The notes under the pieces were generated by a model. The model worked only from the letters and a program-made list of their open reading frames with translations, was not told the origin of the DNA and searched no databases. A stretch of DNA of 64,000 bases from JANNSX01 sp963741525. Lineage in GTDB: Bacteria > Pseudomonadota > Alphaproteobacteria > Rhizobiales > Hyphomicrobiaceae. The stretch is taken from contig CAVUIW010000027.1 of the NCBI GenBank assembly GCA_963741525.1, positions 496,001 to 560,000 of the forward strand, read 5' to 3'. Of the stretch, positions 17,714 through 25,401 are shown piece by piece (within the stretch, counting starts at the first letter, position 1; every line of letters starts with the position of its first letter). A program made the position numbers and the translations under genes.

Positions 17714-18424
17714 CTACCCCTTCTTCCCCACCGCCAGCACATACAGCTCCGCTGAATCCTGCCGGCTCGCGGGCGGCTTGACGTGGCGCACCGTCGCGAA
17801 TTTCGCTTTCAACTCCGCGAGCAGCCATTTCTCTGTCCCGCCCTGCAGCACCTTGCAGAGGTAGAAGCCGCCCGGCGCCAGGATCTCCATCGCGAAGGCG
17901 GTCGCCGCTTCGCACAAGGCCATGATGCGCAGGTGATCGGTCTGGCGATGGCCGGTGGCGGGAGCGGCCATGTCGGAGAGCACGGCGTCCGGCGCGCCGC
18001 CCAACGCCGCCTTGATCTTCTCCTCGGCCCCCTCCTCGAGAAAATCCTGCAGCAGGAACGTCACGTCCGGCAGCGCGCCCATCTCGTTGATGTCGACGGC
18101 GAGCACCGTGCCGCCGCCCGGCGTGCCGGCACCGACTTGCTTGGCGGCGACCTGCGACCAGCCGCCGGGCGTCGCGCCGAGATCCAGCACCCGCATACCG
18201 CGCTTCAAGAGATGATAGCGATCGTCCATCTCGGAGAGCTTGAAGGCGGCACGCGAGCGATAGCCCTGCTCGCGGGCGGCGGCGACGTAGGGATCGTTGA
18301 GCTGGCGGCGGAGCCATTTCTGCTGCGAGGGCGTGCGCCCCATGGCGGTTTTCAGGCGCTCCGCCATGCGGCGCTTGCCGCTGATGGGCTTCTTGCTGGC
18401 GCCCCCCGGACCCGGCTTCTTCAC
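17714..18424 (-). CDS. rlmE: 23S rRNA (uridine 2'-O)-methyltransferase
   Basis: This enzyme methylates U2552 of 23S rRNA in the peptidyl-transferase A loop (RlmE/RrmJ/FtsJ). The protein is 236 residues. Motifs include SRAAFKLSEMDDRYHLLK, the SAM loop VLDLGATPGGWSQVA, the catalytic region VLSDMAAPATGHRQTDH and the lysine in FYLCKVLQGG. The start is GTG 18424, overlapping the ppx stop (GTGA), so it is translationally coupled to ppx. The N-terminus has an extra basic tail of about 25 residues (KKPGPGGASKKPISGKRR), common in alphaproteobacteria. Confidence 0.93.
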   Translation of the reverse strand: MKKPGPGGASKKPISGKRRMAERLKTAMGRTPSQQKWLRRQLNDPYVAAAREQGYRSRAAFKLSEMDDRYHLLKRGMRVLDLGATPGGWSQVAAKQVGAGTPGGGTVLAVDINEMGALPDVTFLLQDFLEEGAEEKIKAALGGAPDAVLSDMAAPATGHRQTDHLRIMALCEAATAFAMEILAPGGFYLCKVLQGGTEKWLLAELKAKFATVRHVKPPASRQDSAELYVLAVGKKG

Positions 18425-19596
18425 CGGCCGTCCCCAGACATCGCCTCGAAGCGGCGGCGGCGGCGATGCATGCCGTCCTCCGCCATCATGGTGGCGAGCA
18501 TGCCTTCGCGCAGGCCCCGGTCGGCGACGCGCAGCCGCTCGCAGGGCCACATCCTGAGAATCGCTTCCAGAATCGCGCAGCCGGCGAGCACCAGGTCGGC
18601 GCGGTCGCGGCCGATGCAGGGCTGCGCCACGCGCTCGTCGTAGCTCATGGCGATGAGGCGGTCGGAGACCTCGCGGATCTGTGCGTTCTCGAGCCAGCAG
18701 CCGTCGACCTTGCGCCGGTCGTAGGCCGGCAACGCCAGATAGATGCCGGCGACCGTTGTCACGGTGCCCGAGGTGCCGAGCAGATGCGCAGTGCCCGAGC
18801 AGAGCCGGTCGCCGATCTGGTGCACGGCCTCGAAGCGGTCGAGCATCTCGCGCACATAGGCGACCATCGCCTCGTAAACGCCGCGATCGACCTCGCGGCC
18901 GCCGAACTGTTCCGACAGTGTCACCACGCCGACCGGCAGCGATGTCCAGGCGCGGATGGCACGATCGGCGCCGAGGCCGAGCGGATGCGGCCGCCGCCTC
19001 GGCTCATCGCCGAAATCGAGCCAGATGAGCTCGGAGGAGCCGCCACCTATGTCGAAGACAAGCACGGTCGACGCCTCGCCGTCGATCAGCGAGGCGCAGC
19101 CTGTGACCGCGAGCTTCGCCTCGGTCTCGCGGCTGACGATCTCGAGCACAAGGCCGGTCCGATCCTTGACCCGATCCAGGAATTCCGCGCCATTGGCGGC
19201 GGCCCGGCAGGCCTCTGTCGCGATGAGGCGGGAGCGCTCTACACCCCGGCGCTTGAGCTTGTCCGCGCAGACTTGCAGCGCGTCGATGGTGCGGTCCATG
19301 GCGACTTCGGAGAGGCGGCCGGTTGCCGAAAGCCCCTCGCCCAGCCGGATGATCCGGGAAAAAGCGTCAACCACCTGGAAGCCGCGCCGGGAGGGTTTGG
19401 CGACCAGCAGGCGGCAGTTGTTGGTGCCGAGATCGAGGGCCGCATAGATGGGTGAGCTGGCGCTGCCGGCAGCGCCGTTACCGGCGCGCTCCGCCGGACT
19501 GTCAGTGCTTGCCGGATTGCCGTGCCCGTCGCCGGCCCCTACCGGCGTCGCACATGGCGGCCCGGCCTCGCGGTTGTCTCCGCTCGACCGCTGCAC
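18421..19596 (-). CDS. ppx: Ppx/GppA family exopolyphosphatase
   Basis: This ASKHA-fold phosphatase acts on polyphosphate or pppGpp. After a Gly/Pro/Ala-rich N-terminal extension of about 48 residues comes AALDLGTNNCRLLVA (phosphate 1), then EACRAAANG, and FDIGGGSSELI (phosphate 2), with GTSGTVTTVAGI further on. The total is 391 residues, close to the short alphaproteobacterial Ppx/GppA type without the HD-like C-terminal domain. It overlaps rlmE by four bases; this gene pair is common in alphaproteobacteria. Confidence 0.9.
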   Translation of the reverse strand: MQRSSGDNREAGPPCATPVGAGDGHGNPASTDSPAERAGNGAAGSASSPIYAALDLGTNNCRLLVAKPSRRGFQVVDAFSRIIRLGEGLSATGRLSEVAMDRTIDALQVCADKLKRRGVERSRLIATEACRAAANGAEFLDRVKDRTGLVLEIVSRETEAKLAVTGCASLIDGEASTVLVFDIGGGSSELIWLDFGDEPRRRPHPLGLGADRAIRAWTSLPVGVVTLSEQFGGREVDRGVYEAMVAYVREMLDRFEAVHQIGDRLCSGTAHLLGTSGTVTTVAGIYLALPAYDRRKVDGCWLENAQIREVSDRLIAMSYDERVAQPCIGRDRADLVLAGCAILEAILRMWPCERLRVADRGLREGMLATMMAEDGMHRRRRRFEAMSGDGR

Positions 19597-19744
19597 GTCC
19601 CACCCCAGAGCCTGGCCCGAGCTTGCGACCCCTTATCCCGGGGCTTGCGCCGCTTCCCATCAGGCGATTGCTGGATTCGTTTTTTTTACTCTAGGCTGAA
19701 CCGGGGGCGGCGTAAAGCACTGGCCAAAGGAGCGAACTTCCGGC

Positions 19745-21181
19745 CTACCCCCAGCTTTGTTCGTAAACCGGGCTGACCTTTCCGCCTGCGGCACGTTCAC
19801 TGCCACACCCGCAGCCCGACCCGCCGGCGGCCTTCACCTCCTCGTCGGCGACACAGCAGGCGTCCGCATTCGCCTTGGATGGCCCGCCGCAGCAGGCATC
19901 TGCGGCGCCCGACAGCTCCTCGACATGCCCGATCCCCTCGCAGACGCCGGTCTGCGGCAGCGCAAGGTGGGTCTCGCGGGCCGCCACCCAGTCGCCGTCG
20001 AGCGCGGCGACAATGGAGCGGACCTGCTCGTAGCCGGTCGCCATGAGGAAAGTCGGTGCGCGGCCATAGCTCTTCATGCCGGCGATGTAGAAGTCGCGCT
20101 CTGGCTGCGTCAGCTCGATGGCGCCGTGCGGGGGGACATCGCCGCAGCTGTGCTCGTTGGGGTCGATGAGCGGCCCGAGCTCACGCGGGCATTCGAGCCA
20201 GGAGTGCAGGTCGAGGCGGATCTCGGAAAGCATCGAGAGATCGGGGCGGAAGCCGGTGGCGACAATAACTTCGCTCGCGGTGACGTTCTGGGTCTCGCCG
20301 GTGATCTCGATCACTTCGCCCGTGAGCGCGAAGGACGTCGTGCGGAACGGTGCGATGATCTCGACGAGACCCTGGTCGACGAGAGCTTTGGTGCGCTCGC
20401 CCAGGGCCCCTCGGCTCGAGAGTTGATCTTCCGGGCCGCCGCCGTAGGTCTTGTCGTCCACGGGCGAACGCATGAGCCAATGGATCGCGGTGGCCGGCAC
20501 ATCCCGTTTGAGACGAGCCAGTCCGAGCAGCCCGTCCATCGCCGAGTGACCAGCACCGATGACGGCGACACGCTTACCGGCGTATCGGGCACGCTCCGCT
20601 CCCGCGACATCCGGGATGCCGTACCGGATGCGCGCCGCCGAAGCGATCTCGCCCTCGGCTGGCACGCCGCTCGCACCGGCCGGATTGGGCGAGCGCCACG
20701 TTCCCGAGGCATCGATCACGGCGCGCGCCAGCAGTCGCTCCTGCCTGCCATTGACCTCGCCGACGATCTCGAACGGCCGCTGCTCGCGCCCCTTGGAGGG
20801 AACGCGATCCATGGCCAGGCGCGTGACGGACACAACCTTCGCTCCGAGACGCAGATGCGGCGCGATCTGGGGATGCCGGGTCAGCGGCTCGAGATAGAGG
20901 CTCACCAGCTCATGCCCCTTGGGGTCCATGTCGGGCTCAGGATGCTGCCAGCCGGTGGGCTCCAGTAGCTCTCGCGCGGCGCAACTGACATTGAACCGCC
21001 AAGGCGAGAAAAAGGTGATGTGCCCCCACTCGCGGACGGCGGCGGCAGTGGCGTTGCCCATCTCGAGCACGACGAAGGGCATTTTGCGGACGGCCAGCTC
21101 GGCGGCGGCGGCAAGGCCGACGGGGCCGGCGCCGATGATGACGATTGGGAGCGATGACCTTGTGGGAGTCATGTCTTGCAT
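19745..21181 (-). CDS. Flavin-dependent monooxygenase/NAD(P)-FAD oxidoreductase with Cys-rich tail, in an arsR operon
   Basis: The product is a 478-residue flavoprotein. The FAD-binding GAGPVGLAAAAEL lies at about residues 18-30, the NAD(P)-binding GAGHSAMDGLLGLARL in the middle, and ATGFRPDLSM precedes the C-terminal half, as in flavin monooxygenases. The last 60 residues are unusual: ADACCGGPSKANADACC and GSGCGCGS, eight cysteines in four pairs. It lies 30 bases downstream of an ArsR repressor on the same strand, so the pair is probably induced by arsenite or another soft metal. Flavin monooxygenases of ars operons (ArsO-type) are known, but I infer the assignment from context. The tail could bind the metalloid. 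Confidence 0.82.
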   Translation of the reverse strand: MQDMTPTRSSLPIVIIGAGPVGLAAAAELAVRKMPFVVLEMGNATAAAVREWGHITFFSPWRFNVSCAARELLEPTGWQHPEPDMDPKGHELVSLYLEPLTRHPQIAPHLRLGAKVVSVTRLAMDRVPSKGREQRPFEIVGEVNGRQERLLARAVIDASGTWRSPNPAGASGVPAEGEIASAARIRYGIPDVAGAERARYAGKRVAVIGAGHSAMDGLLGLARLKRDVPATAIHWLMRSPVDDKTYGGGPEDQLSSRGALGERTKALVDQGLVEIIAPFRTTSFALTGEVIEITGETQNVTASEVIVATGFRPDLSMLSEIRLDLHSWLECPRELGPLIDPNEHSCGDVPPHGAIELTQPERDFYIAGMKSYGRAPTFLMATGYEQVRSIVAALDGDWVAARETHLALPQTGVCEGIGHVEELSGAADACCGGPSKANADACCVADEEVKAAGGSGCGCGSERAAGGKVSPVYEQSWG

Positions 21182-21211
21182 GGCGATGTTCCTAGCGCCT
21201 GTATCGGGGGG

Positions 21212-21601
21212 CTACGCTTCGGCCTTGGATTTCGATCGGGCTCGCGGACCTACCGGCGCGCATTCGCCACCGACGCCGCGACAGCAATTCTCCAGCAGAT
21301 AGCCGACCAGCGCCTCCATCACGTCGAAGCGCGTGGTGTAGATGAGCCCGCGACCTTCGCGACGGTGGGACACTAGGCCCGCATGCTGTAGGTGCATCAG
21401 GTGGAACGACAGCGAGGACGCCGGAAGCTTCATTGCGTCAGCAATGCGGCCCGGCTGCAAGCCGCCTTCGCCCGCCTCGACGAGGAGGCGATAAACTGCG
21501 AGCCGCGTCTCGTGGCCCAGCGCCGCCAGCGCCGAGGCGGCGATCGAGAGGTCAAGGCGGACGGGTTGAGACATCGACGTTTCCAGAATGATCGAATTCA
21601 T
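21212..21601 (-). CDS. ArsR-family metalloregulatory repressor
   Basis: The product is a winged-helix repressor of about 129 residues. The helix-turn-helix region is GRIADAMKLPASSLSFHLMHLQHAGLVSHRREGRGLIY. The C-terminal ENCCRGVGGEC contributes three cysteines, plausible As(III) ligands of the C-terminal site type, whereas no CVC-type site is seen in the recognition helix. I start at ATG 21601 because GGAGG lies five bases upstream; an upstream in-frame GTG at 21613 is less likely. It is the first gene of an operon with the flavin monooxygenase, and a palindromic operator lies about 40 bases upstream of the start. Confidence 0.88.
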   Translation of the reverse strand: MNSIILETSMSQPVRLDLSIAASALAALGHETRLAVYRLLVEAGEGGLQPGRIADAMKLPASSLSFHLMHLQHAGLVSHRREGRGLIYTTRFDVMEALVGYLLENCCRGVGGECAPVGPRARSKSKAEA

Positions 21602-21642
21602 GCCAACCTCCACATAGGCGACCGCTTGAGCCGTGTCAACGA

Positions 21643-21664
21643 CTATTCGGGAATTATCGAAATA
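21643..21664. promoter_or_regulatory. Probable ArsR operator
   Basis: The imperfect palindrome CTATTCG...CGAAATAG spans 22 bases in an AT-rich stretch between arsR and the divergent oxidoreductase gene. It has the ATTCG/CGAAT core typical of ArsR binding sites. Placement upstream of arsR fits autoregulation. Confidence 0.6.
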
Positions 21665-21768
21665 GTTATTGAGAGTTCTGATCCCACATGACCGATCGCC
21701 CCTGGGTTGCGCCGACTGGCCGATCGCGGCAAGCGTAGCGCCAGATTACCAGTCTTGAGGATTCCCAC

Positions 21769-22773
21769 ATGCGCACGCACGCCATCGTCGCCAGATCGCT
21801 CGGTGGTCCCGAGGTTCTGGAAACAGCGGAAATCGATCTCGCCTGGCCTGGCCGGCCGGGGGACGTGCTCGTTCGCCTCAAGGCCGCGAGCCTCAACCCG
21901 GCCGATGTCTGGTTCCGCAGCCTCGGTCCTTATGTGAAGAGCGCGGGCCCGCTGGTGCTCGGCCATGACGGGGCGGGCGTCGTCGAGGCGGCCGGGCAAG
22001 GCGTGACGCGCGTCAAGCCCGGCGATCGTGTCGCCTTTTGCTTTGGCGGCATCGGCGCCGATCCCGGCACCTACGCCGAGCATGCCGTCGTGCCGGCCGA
22101 CTATTTGGCCATCCTCCCCGACGGCGTCTCGTTCGAGACCGCCGCCGCCATCCCCCTCGTCGCCATCACCGCCGTCGAGGCTTTGCGCGAGCGTGCCGCC
22201 GTGACATCCGGCGAGACACTGCTCGTCCACGGCGGGGCCGGCGGCACGGGACATATGGCGATCCAGATCGGCCGGCTCGCCGGCGCCCGGGTGGCCACAA
22301 CCGTCTCCACCGCCGCCAAGGCCGATCTCGCCCAGAGCCTCGGCGCCGAGCGCGCCATCGACTACCGGGACGTCGACTTCGTCTCGGAAGCCCGCGCCTG
22401 GACCGGCGGCAAAGGGCTCGACGCCGCCTTCGACAACCAAGGCGGCGAAACGCTCCAGAAGACCTTCAAGGCCATGGCGCTCTACGGCCGGATCTCGACC
22501 CTCATCGGCATGCCCGGCGACGATGCCGAGACCACCGCCTACAATATGAACCTCACCCTTCACAATGTCATGATGCTGACGCCGATGTGGCTCGGCCTGA
22601 CCGACCGTCTCGTCGCCCAGCGCCAAATCGTCGAGCGGGCCCTCGCCGATACCGCGGCGGGTCGATTGAGGGTTCATATCCAGGACACGTTCGCCCTCGC
22701 CGAGGCTGCGACCGCCCACCGCAAGCTCGAAGCCGGCGGCACGACGGGCAAGATCGTGCTGAGCATTCCTTGA
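21769..22773 (+). CDS. Medium-chain dehydrogenase/quinone oxidoreductase family protein
   Basis: This zinc-independent MDR protein of 334 residues is similar to NADPH:quinone reductases. LKAASLNPADVW and LGHDGAGVVEAAG mark the catalytic domain, and LLVHGGAGGTGHMAIQIGRLAGARV is the NADPH-binding Rossmann loop. The C-terminus GTTGKIVLSI is typical of the family. It is divergent from arsR, with the palindromic operator between them, so it might be co-controlled; this is an inference. The physiological substrate is unknown. No cysteine or histidine pattern for structural zinc is seen. Confidence 0.85.
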   Translation: MRTHAIVARSLGGPEVLETAEIDLAWPGRPGDVLVRLKAASLNPADVWFRSLGPYVKSAGPLVLGHDGAGVVEAAGQGVTRVKPGDRVAFCFGGIGADPGTYAEHAVVPADYLAILPDGVSFETAAAIPLVAITAVEALRERAAVTSGETLLVHGGAGGTGHMAIQIGRLAGARVATTVSTAAKADLAQSLGAERAIDYRDVDFVSEARAWTGGKGLDAAFDNQGGETLQKTFKAMALYGRISTLIGMPGDDAETTAYNMNLTLHNVMMLTPMWLGLTDRLVAQRQIVERALADTAAGRLRVHIQDTFALAEAATAHRKLEAGGTTGKIVLSIP

Positions 22774-22872
22774 CCGGCAGGCTTGAGTGCCACGCACTGG
22801 TCCGGCCTTTGGCATGGGCCACCCGCATCTGCTAGAGTTTCCGCGAATTCGCCCCATCACAGGAGGCACCTC

Positions 22873-24006
22873 ATGAACGTCGTCGACCGGAAACTCCCCC
22901 ACCCCGCCGGCCGCTTCTCGCGGAACCCGGAGACCTCCTTCACGCTGCCCGCGCGCTACTATGTCGATCCGGAGATCTACCGGCGCGAGCTCGAGGCGAT
23001 CTTCTACCGGACCTGGAACTATGCCGGGCATGTCAGCCAGGTGAGCGAGCAAGGCAGCTACATCACAACCAAGGTCGGCGACCAGAACGTCGTCGTCATC
23101 CGCGGCCAGGACGGCGAGCTCAGGGCCTTCTACAATGTCTGCTCGCATCGCGCGCACGAGCTTCTCAAGGGTTGCGGCAAGGCCAAGCTCATCACCTGCC
23201 CCTATCACGCCTGGACTTATCACACCGACGGCAACCTCCGCTCGGCGGTCGGGCAGAAGAAGGTTGCGGGCTTCCAGGCCAAGGAGTTCGCGCTGAAGCC
23301 CGTCCGCGTCGAGGCGATCGCCGGCTTCGTCTACGTCAACCTCGATCCCGATGCCCCCTCACTCAGCGAGCAGAGCGAAGGTCTCGCGGGCGAGCTTCGC
23401 AAGTTCTGCCCTGAGATCGAGAATTTGAAGCTCGCCAAACGGCTGAGCTATACCCTCAAGGCGAATTGGAAAAACGTCGTCGACAACTATCTCGAGTGCT
23501 ACCACTGCACACCCGCGCATCCGGCCTTCGTCGAGCTCGTCGACATCAAGAACTACCGCACCATCACGCACGGCATCTACTCGAGCCACATCTCGCCGCC
23601 AGGCCGGGCCGACAACAGCGCCATCTGCCTGATCCCGGGCCAGGAGGGCAATTTCGCCGGCTTCTGGGTCTGGCCCTCCATGACCTACAACACCTTCCCC
23701 GGCTGCTCGAATGTCGGCATCCTGCACATCATGCCGACGGGCCCGGAGACAACGGAAGAGCACTTCGATTTCTTCTTCGCCGAGGACGTGTCGCAGAAGA
23801 TCATCGACGAGGCCATCGCGTACGTCGACAAGGTGCTGAACCCCGAGGACATCGCGCTCGTCGAAAGCGTGCAGCGCGGCTTGCACTCGAAGGGCTACAG
23901 CCAAGGTCGCTTCATCATCGACAAGGACCGCACCTTCATCAGCGAGCACGGGCTGCACCATTTCCACTCGATGGTGCTCGACGCCTTGGGCGAGTTGCCG
24001 GATTAG
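22873..24006 (+). CDS. Rieske non-heme iron oxygenase, CntA/GbcA-like
   Basis: This is the oxygenase component of a two-component Rieske system, 377 residues from ATG 22873, with a perfect AGGAGG site six bases upstream. The Rieske cluster ligands are Cys90, His92, Cys109 and His112 (CSHRAHE and CPYHAW). The mononuclear iron site is in NVVDNYLECYHCTPAH (His211, His216). The overall layout matches the group that demethylates or hydroxylates quaternary amines such as glycine betaine or carnitine, as opposed to aromatic-ring dioxygenases. No ferredoxin reductase partner is adjacent. If it acts on betaine, the product would eventually reach the soxBDAG enzyme at 45-50 kb; that link is inference. 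Confidence 0.82.
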   Translation: MNVVDRKLPHPAGRFSRNPETSFTLPARYYVDPEIYRRELEAIFYRTWNYAGHVSQVSEQGSYITTKVGDQNVVVIRGQDGELRAFYNVCSHRAHELLKGCGKAKLITCPYHAWTYHTDGNLRSAVGQKKVAGFQAKEFALKPVRVEAIAGFVYVNLDPDAPSLSEQSEGLAGELRKFCPEIENLKLAKRLSYTLKANWKNVVDNYLECYHCTPAHPAFVELVDIKNYRTITHGIYSSHISPPGRADNSAICLIPGQEGNFAGFWVWPSMTYNTFPGCSNVGILHIMPTGPETTEEHFDFFFAEDVSQKIIDEAIAYVDKVLNPEDIALVESVQRGLHSKGYSQGRFIIDKDRTFISEHGLHHFHSMVLDALGELPD

Positions 24007-24026
24007 GCACAGCTCACGGATTTAGT

Positions 24027-25109
24027 CTACGCCTCCAGCACTGGATAATCGTTGTAGCCTTTCGCGCCCTGCGAATAGAACGTCGCCTCGTCGGCGGGGT
24101 TCAGTGGCGCGCCTGCTGCGAATCGGCGTGGAAGATCGGGATTGGCAAGGAAGCGACGGCCGAATGCGAAGGCATCGGCTTGGCCAGCGGCGAGAATTTT
24201 GTTTGCTTCTTGTGGTGCATAGTTCGAGTTGAGAGCCAGCGCGCCCTTGAAAACGCGGCGAATGGCGGGAACATTATCCTCGGTGGTGTCGCCGGTGTAA
24301 TCGTCGCCGCCAGCGCGGGCATTGCGCATTTCGAGCAGCGCGATGCCGAGGCCATCGAGCGCCTTCGCGGCAGCCGGAAACAGCACGTCCATGTGGCTCT
24401 CGGCGCAGCCTTCGACAGCATCGTTGGGCGAGAGGCGCACGGACGTCCGGCCGGCGCCCGCCACGGATATGATGGCCTTGGTGGCTTCGATCAGGAAGCG
24501 CAGCCGGTTCTCGATGGATCCGCCATAGCCATCCGCTCGCTCATTCGTGCCGTCTCGCAGAAACTGGTCAACGAGATAGCCATTGGCGGCATGCAGCTGC
24601 ACTCCGTCGAAACCGGCCTCGAGCGCATTGACGGTGGCGCGGCGGTAATCCTCGATGACGCGCGGAATTTCGTCGAGCTGGAGGGCCCGTGCTCGGCTGT
24701 AGGGCTTCCTGCCTTCATAAGTGTAGGAGCCGCCAGGCGCCAGCGTGGCCGAGGCTGAAACCGGCGGGGCACCGCCGAGGAATTCGGACGGCACCACGCG
24801 GCCCATGTGCCAGAGCTGGCAGAGGATGAGCCCACCCTTCGCGTGCACGGCCTTGGTGACCGCCCGCCAGCCTTTCACGTGCTCGCCTGTCCAAATGCCC
24901 GGCGCATACGGCCAGCCTAGTCCTTCACGGCTGATGCCGGTCGCTTCCGAGAGAACAAGACCGGCCGAAGCGCGCTGGGCGTAGTACTGGGCCATGATCG
25001 GCTCTGGCACGAAATCGCGCGTGGCGCGCCCGCGCGTCATCGGCGCCATGAGGATGCGGTTCTTCAGCTTCCAGGCGCCGATGGTGATGGGGTCATGGAG
25101 GGTGGGCAT
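24027..25109 (-). CDS. Old yellow enzyme-family alkene reductase (NemA-like)
   Basis: This FMN-dependent ene-reductase of 360 residues has a TIM-barrel fold. Family landmarks include LKNRILMAPMTRGRA (FMN/phenolic region), QLWHMGRV, the substrate-pair region GVQLHAANGYLVDQFLRDGTN and the FMN phosphate-binding AFAFGRRFLANPDLP. Such enzymes reduce activated double bonds, N-ethylmaleimide or nitrate esters using NAD(P)H. It converges on the Rieske gene with a 20-base gap. Its promoter region is packed with four large palindromes. Confidence 0.92.
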   Translation of the reverse strand: MPTLHDPITIGAWKLKNRILMAPMTRGRATRDFVPEPIMAQYYAQRASAGLVLSEATGISREGLGWPYAPGIWTGEHVKGWRAVTKAVHAKGGLILCQLWHMGRVVPSEFLGGAPPVSASATLAPGGSYTYEGRKPYSRARALQLDEIPRVIEDYRRATVNALEAGFDGVQLHAANGYLVDQFLRDGTNERADGYGGSIENRLRFLIEATKAIISVAGAGRTSVRLSPNDAVEGCAESHMDVLFPAAAKALDGLGIALLEMRNARAGGDDYTGDTTEDNVPAIRRVFKGALALNSNYAPQEANKILAAGQADAFAFGRRFLANPDLPRRFAAGAPLNPADEATFYSQGAKGYNDYPVLEA

Positions 25110-25135
25110 GAGGCGATCCTTCTTCAGCTGAGGCC

Positions 25136-25210
25136 AGTGTGGCGTCGCGCCATAGTTGACCAGTCTCGCTGCAGGGTCCGTGTCAACTATGGCGCGATGA
25201 ACGCCACACT
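25136..25210. repeat. Long hairpin 1 upstream of the alkene reductase
   Basis: The arms AGTGTGGCG-TCGCGCCATAGTTGAC and GTCAACTATGGCGCGA-(TGAA)-CGCCACACT pair over about 25 bases with a 21-base loop. It lies between the alkene reductase start and the MDR gene end and shares the TCGCGCCA core with hairpin 2. Confidence 0.8.
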
Positions 25211-25225
25211 AAGCTCATGATTTTG

Positions 25226-25300
25226 CTAGTGGCCCTTATGTCGCGCCAAAATCGGATGGACGCCCGGCGATCACTCGATTTTGGCGCGACGGGCCACTAG
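25226..25300. repeat. Long hairpin 2
   Basis: The arms (25226-25254 and 25275-25300) begin and end with CTAGTGGCCC/GGGCCACTAG and contain TCGCGCCAAAATCG/CGATTTTGGCGCGA. About 25 paired bases, loop about 21 bases. It begins 15 bases after hairpin 1. Confidence 0.82.
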
Positions 25301-25301
25301 A

Positions 25302-25345
25302 GCGGCGTGCGCAAAAGTGTGAAGCGGTTTTGCGCGAAACGCCGC
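25302..25345. repeat. Palindromic repeat GCGGCGTGCGCAAAA type
   Basis: GCGGCGTGCGCAAAA faces TTTTGCGC-GAAACGCCGC. This looks like a generic dispersed palindrome of rhizobial genomes. Confidence 0.7.
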
Positions 25346-25361
25346 GAAAAACCAATAACCT

Positions 25362-25401
25362 AGAGCATCGTGTTCGAGCACGATTAATCGCACGATGCTC
25401 T
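25362..25401. repeat. Palindromic repeat AGAGCATCGTG type overlapping a stop codon
   Basis: The arms AGAGCATCGTG and CACGATGCTCT form a perfect 11-base inverted repeat. The right half encodes the last few residues and TAA stop of the adjacent minus-strand oxidoreductase. Confidence 0.8.

Noticed and set aside
21643..23223. 526-codon open frame antisense to the MDR and Rieske genes
   Set aside because: It spans two real genes on the other strand and the operator region; composition and lack of motifs mark it as a shadow.
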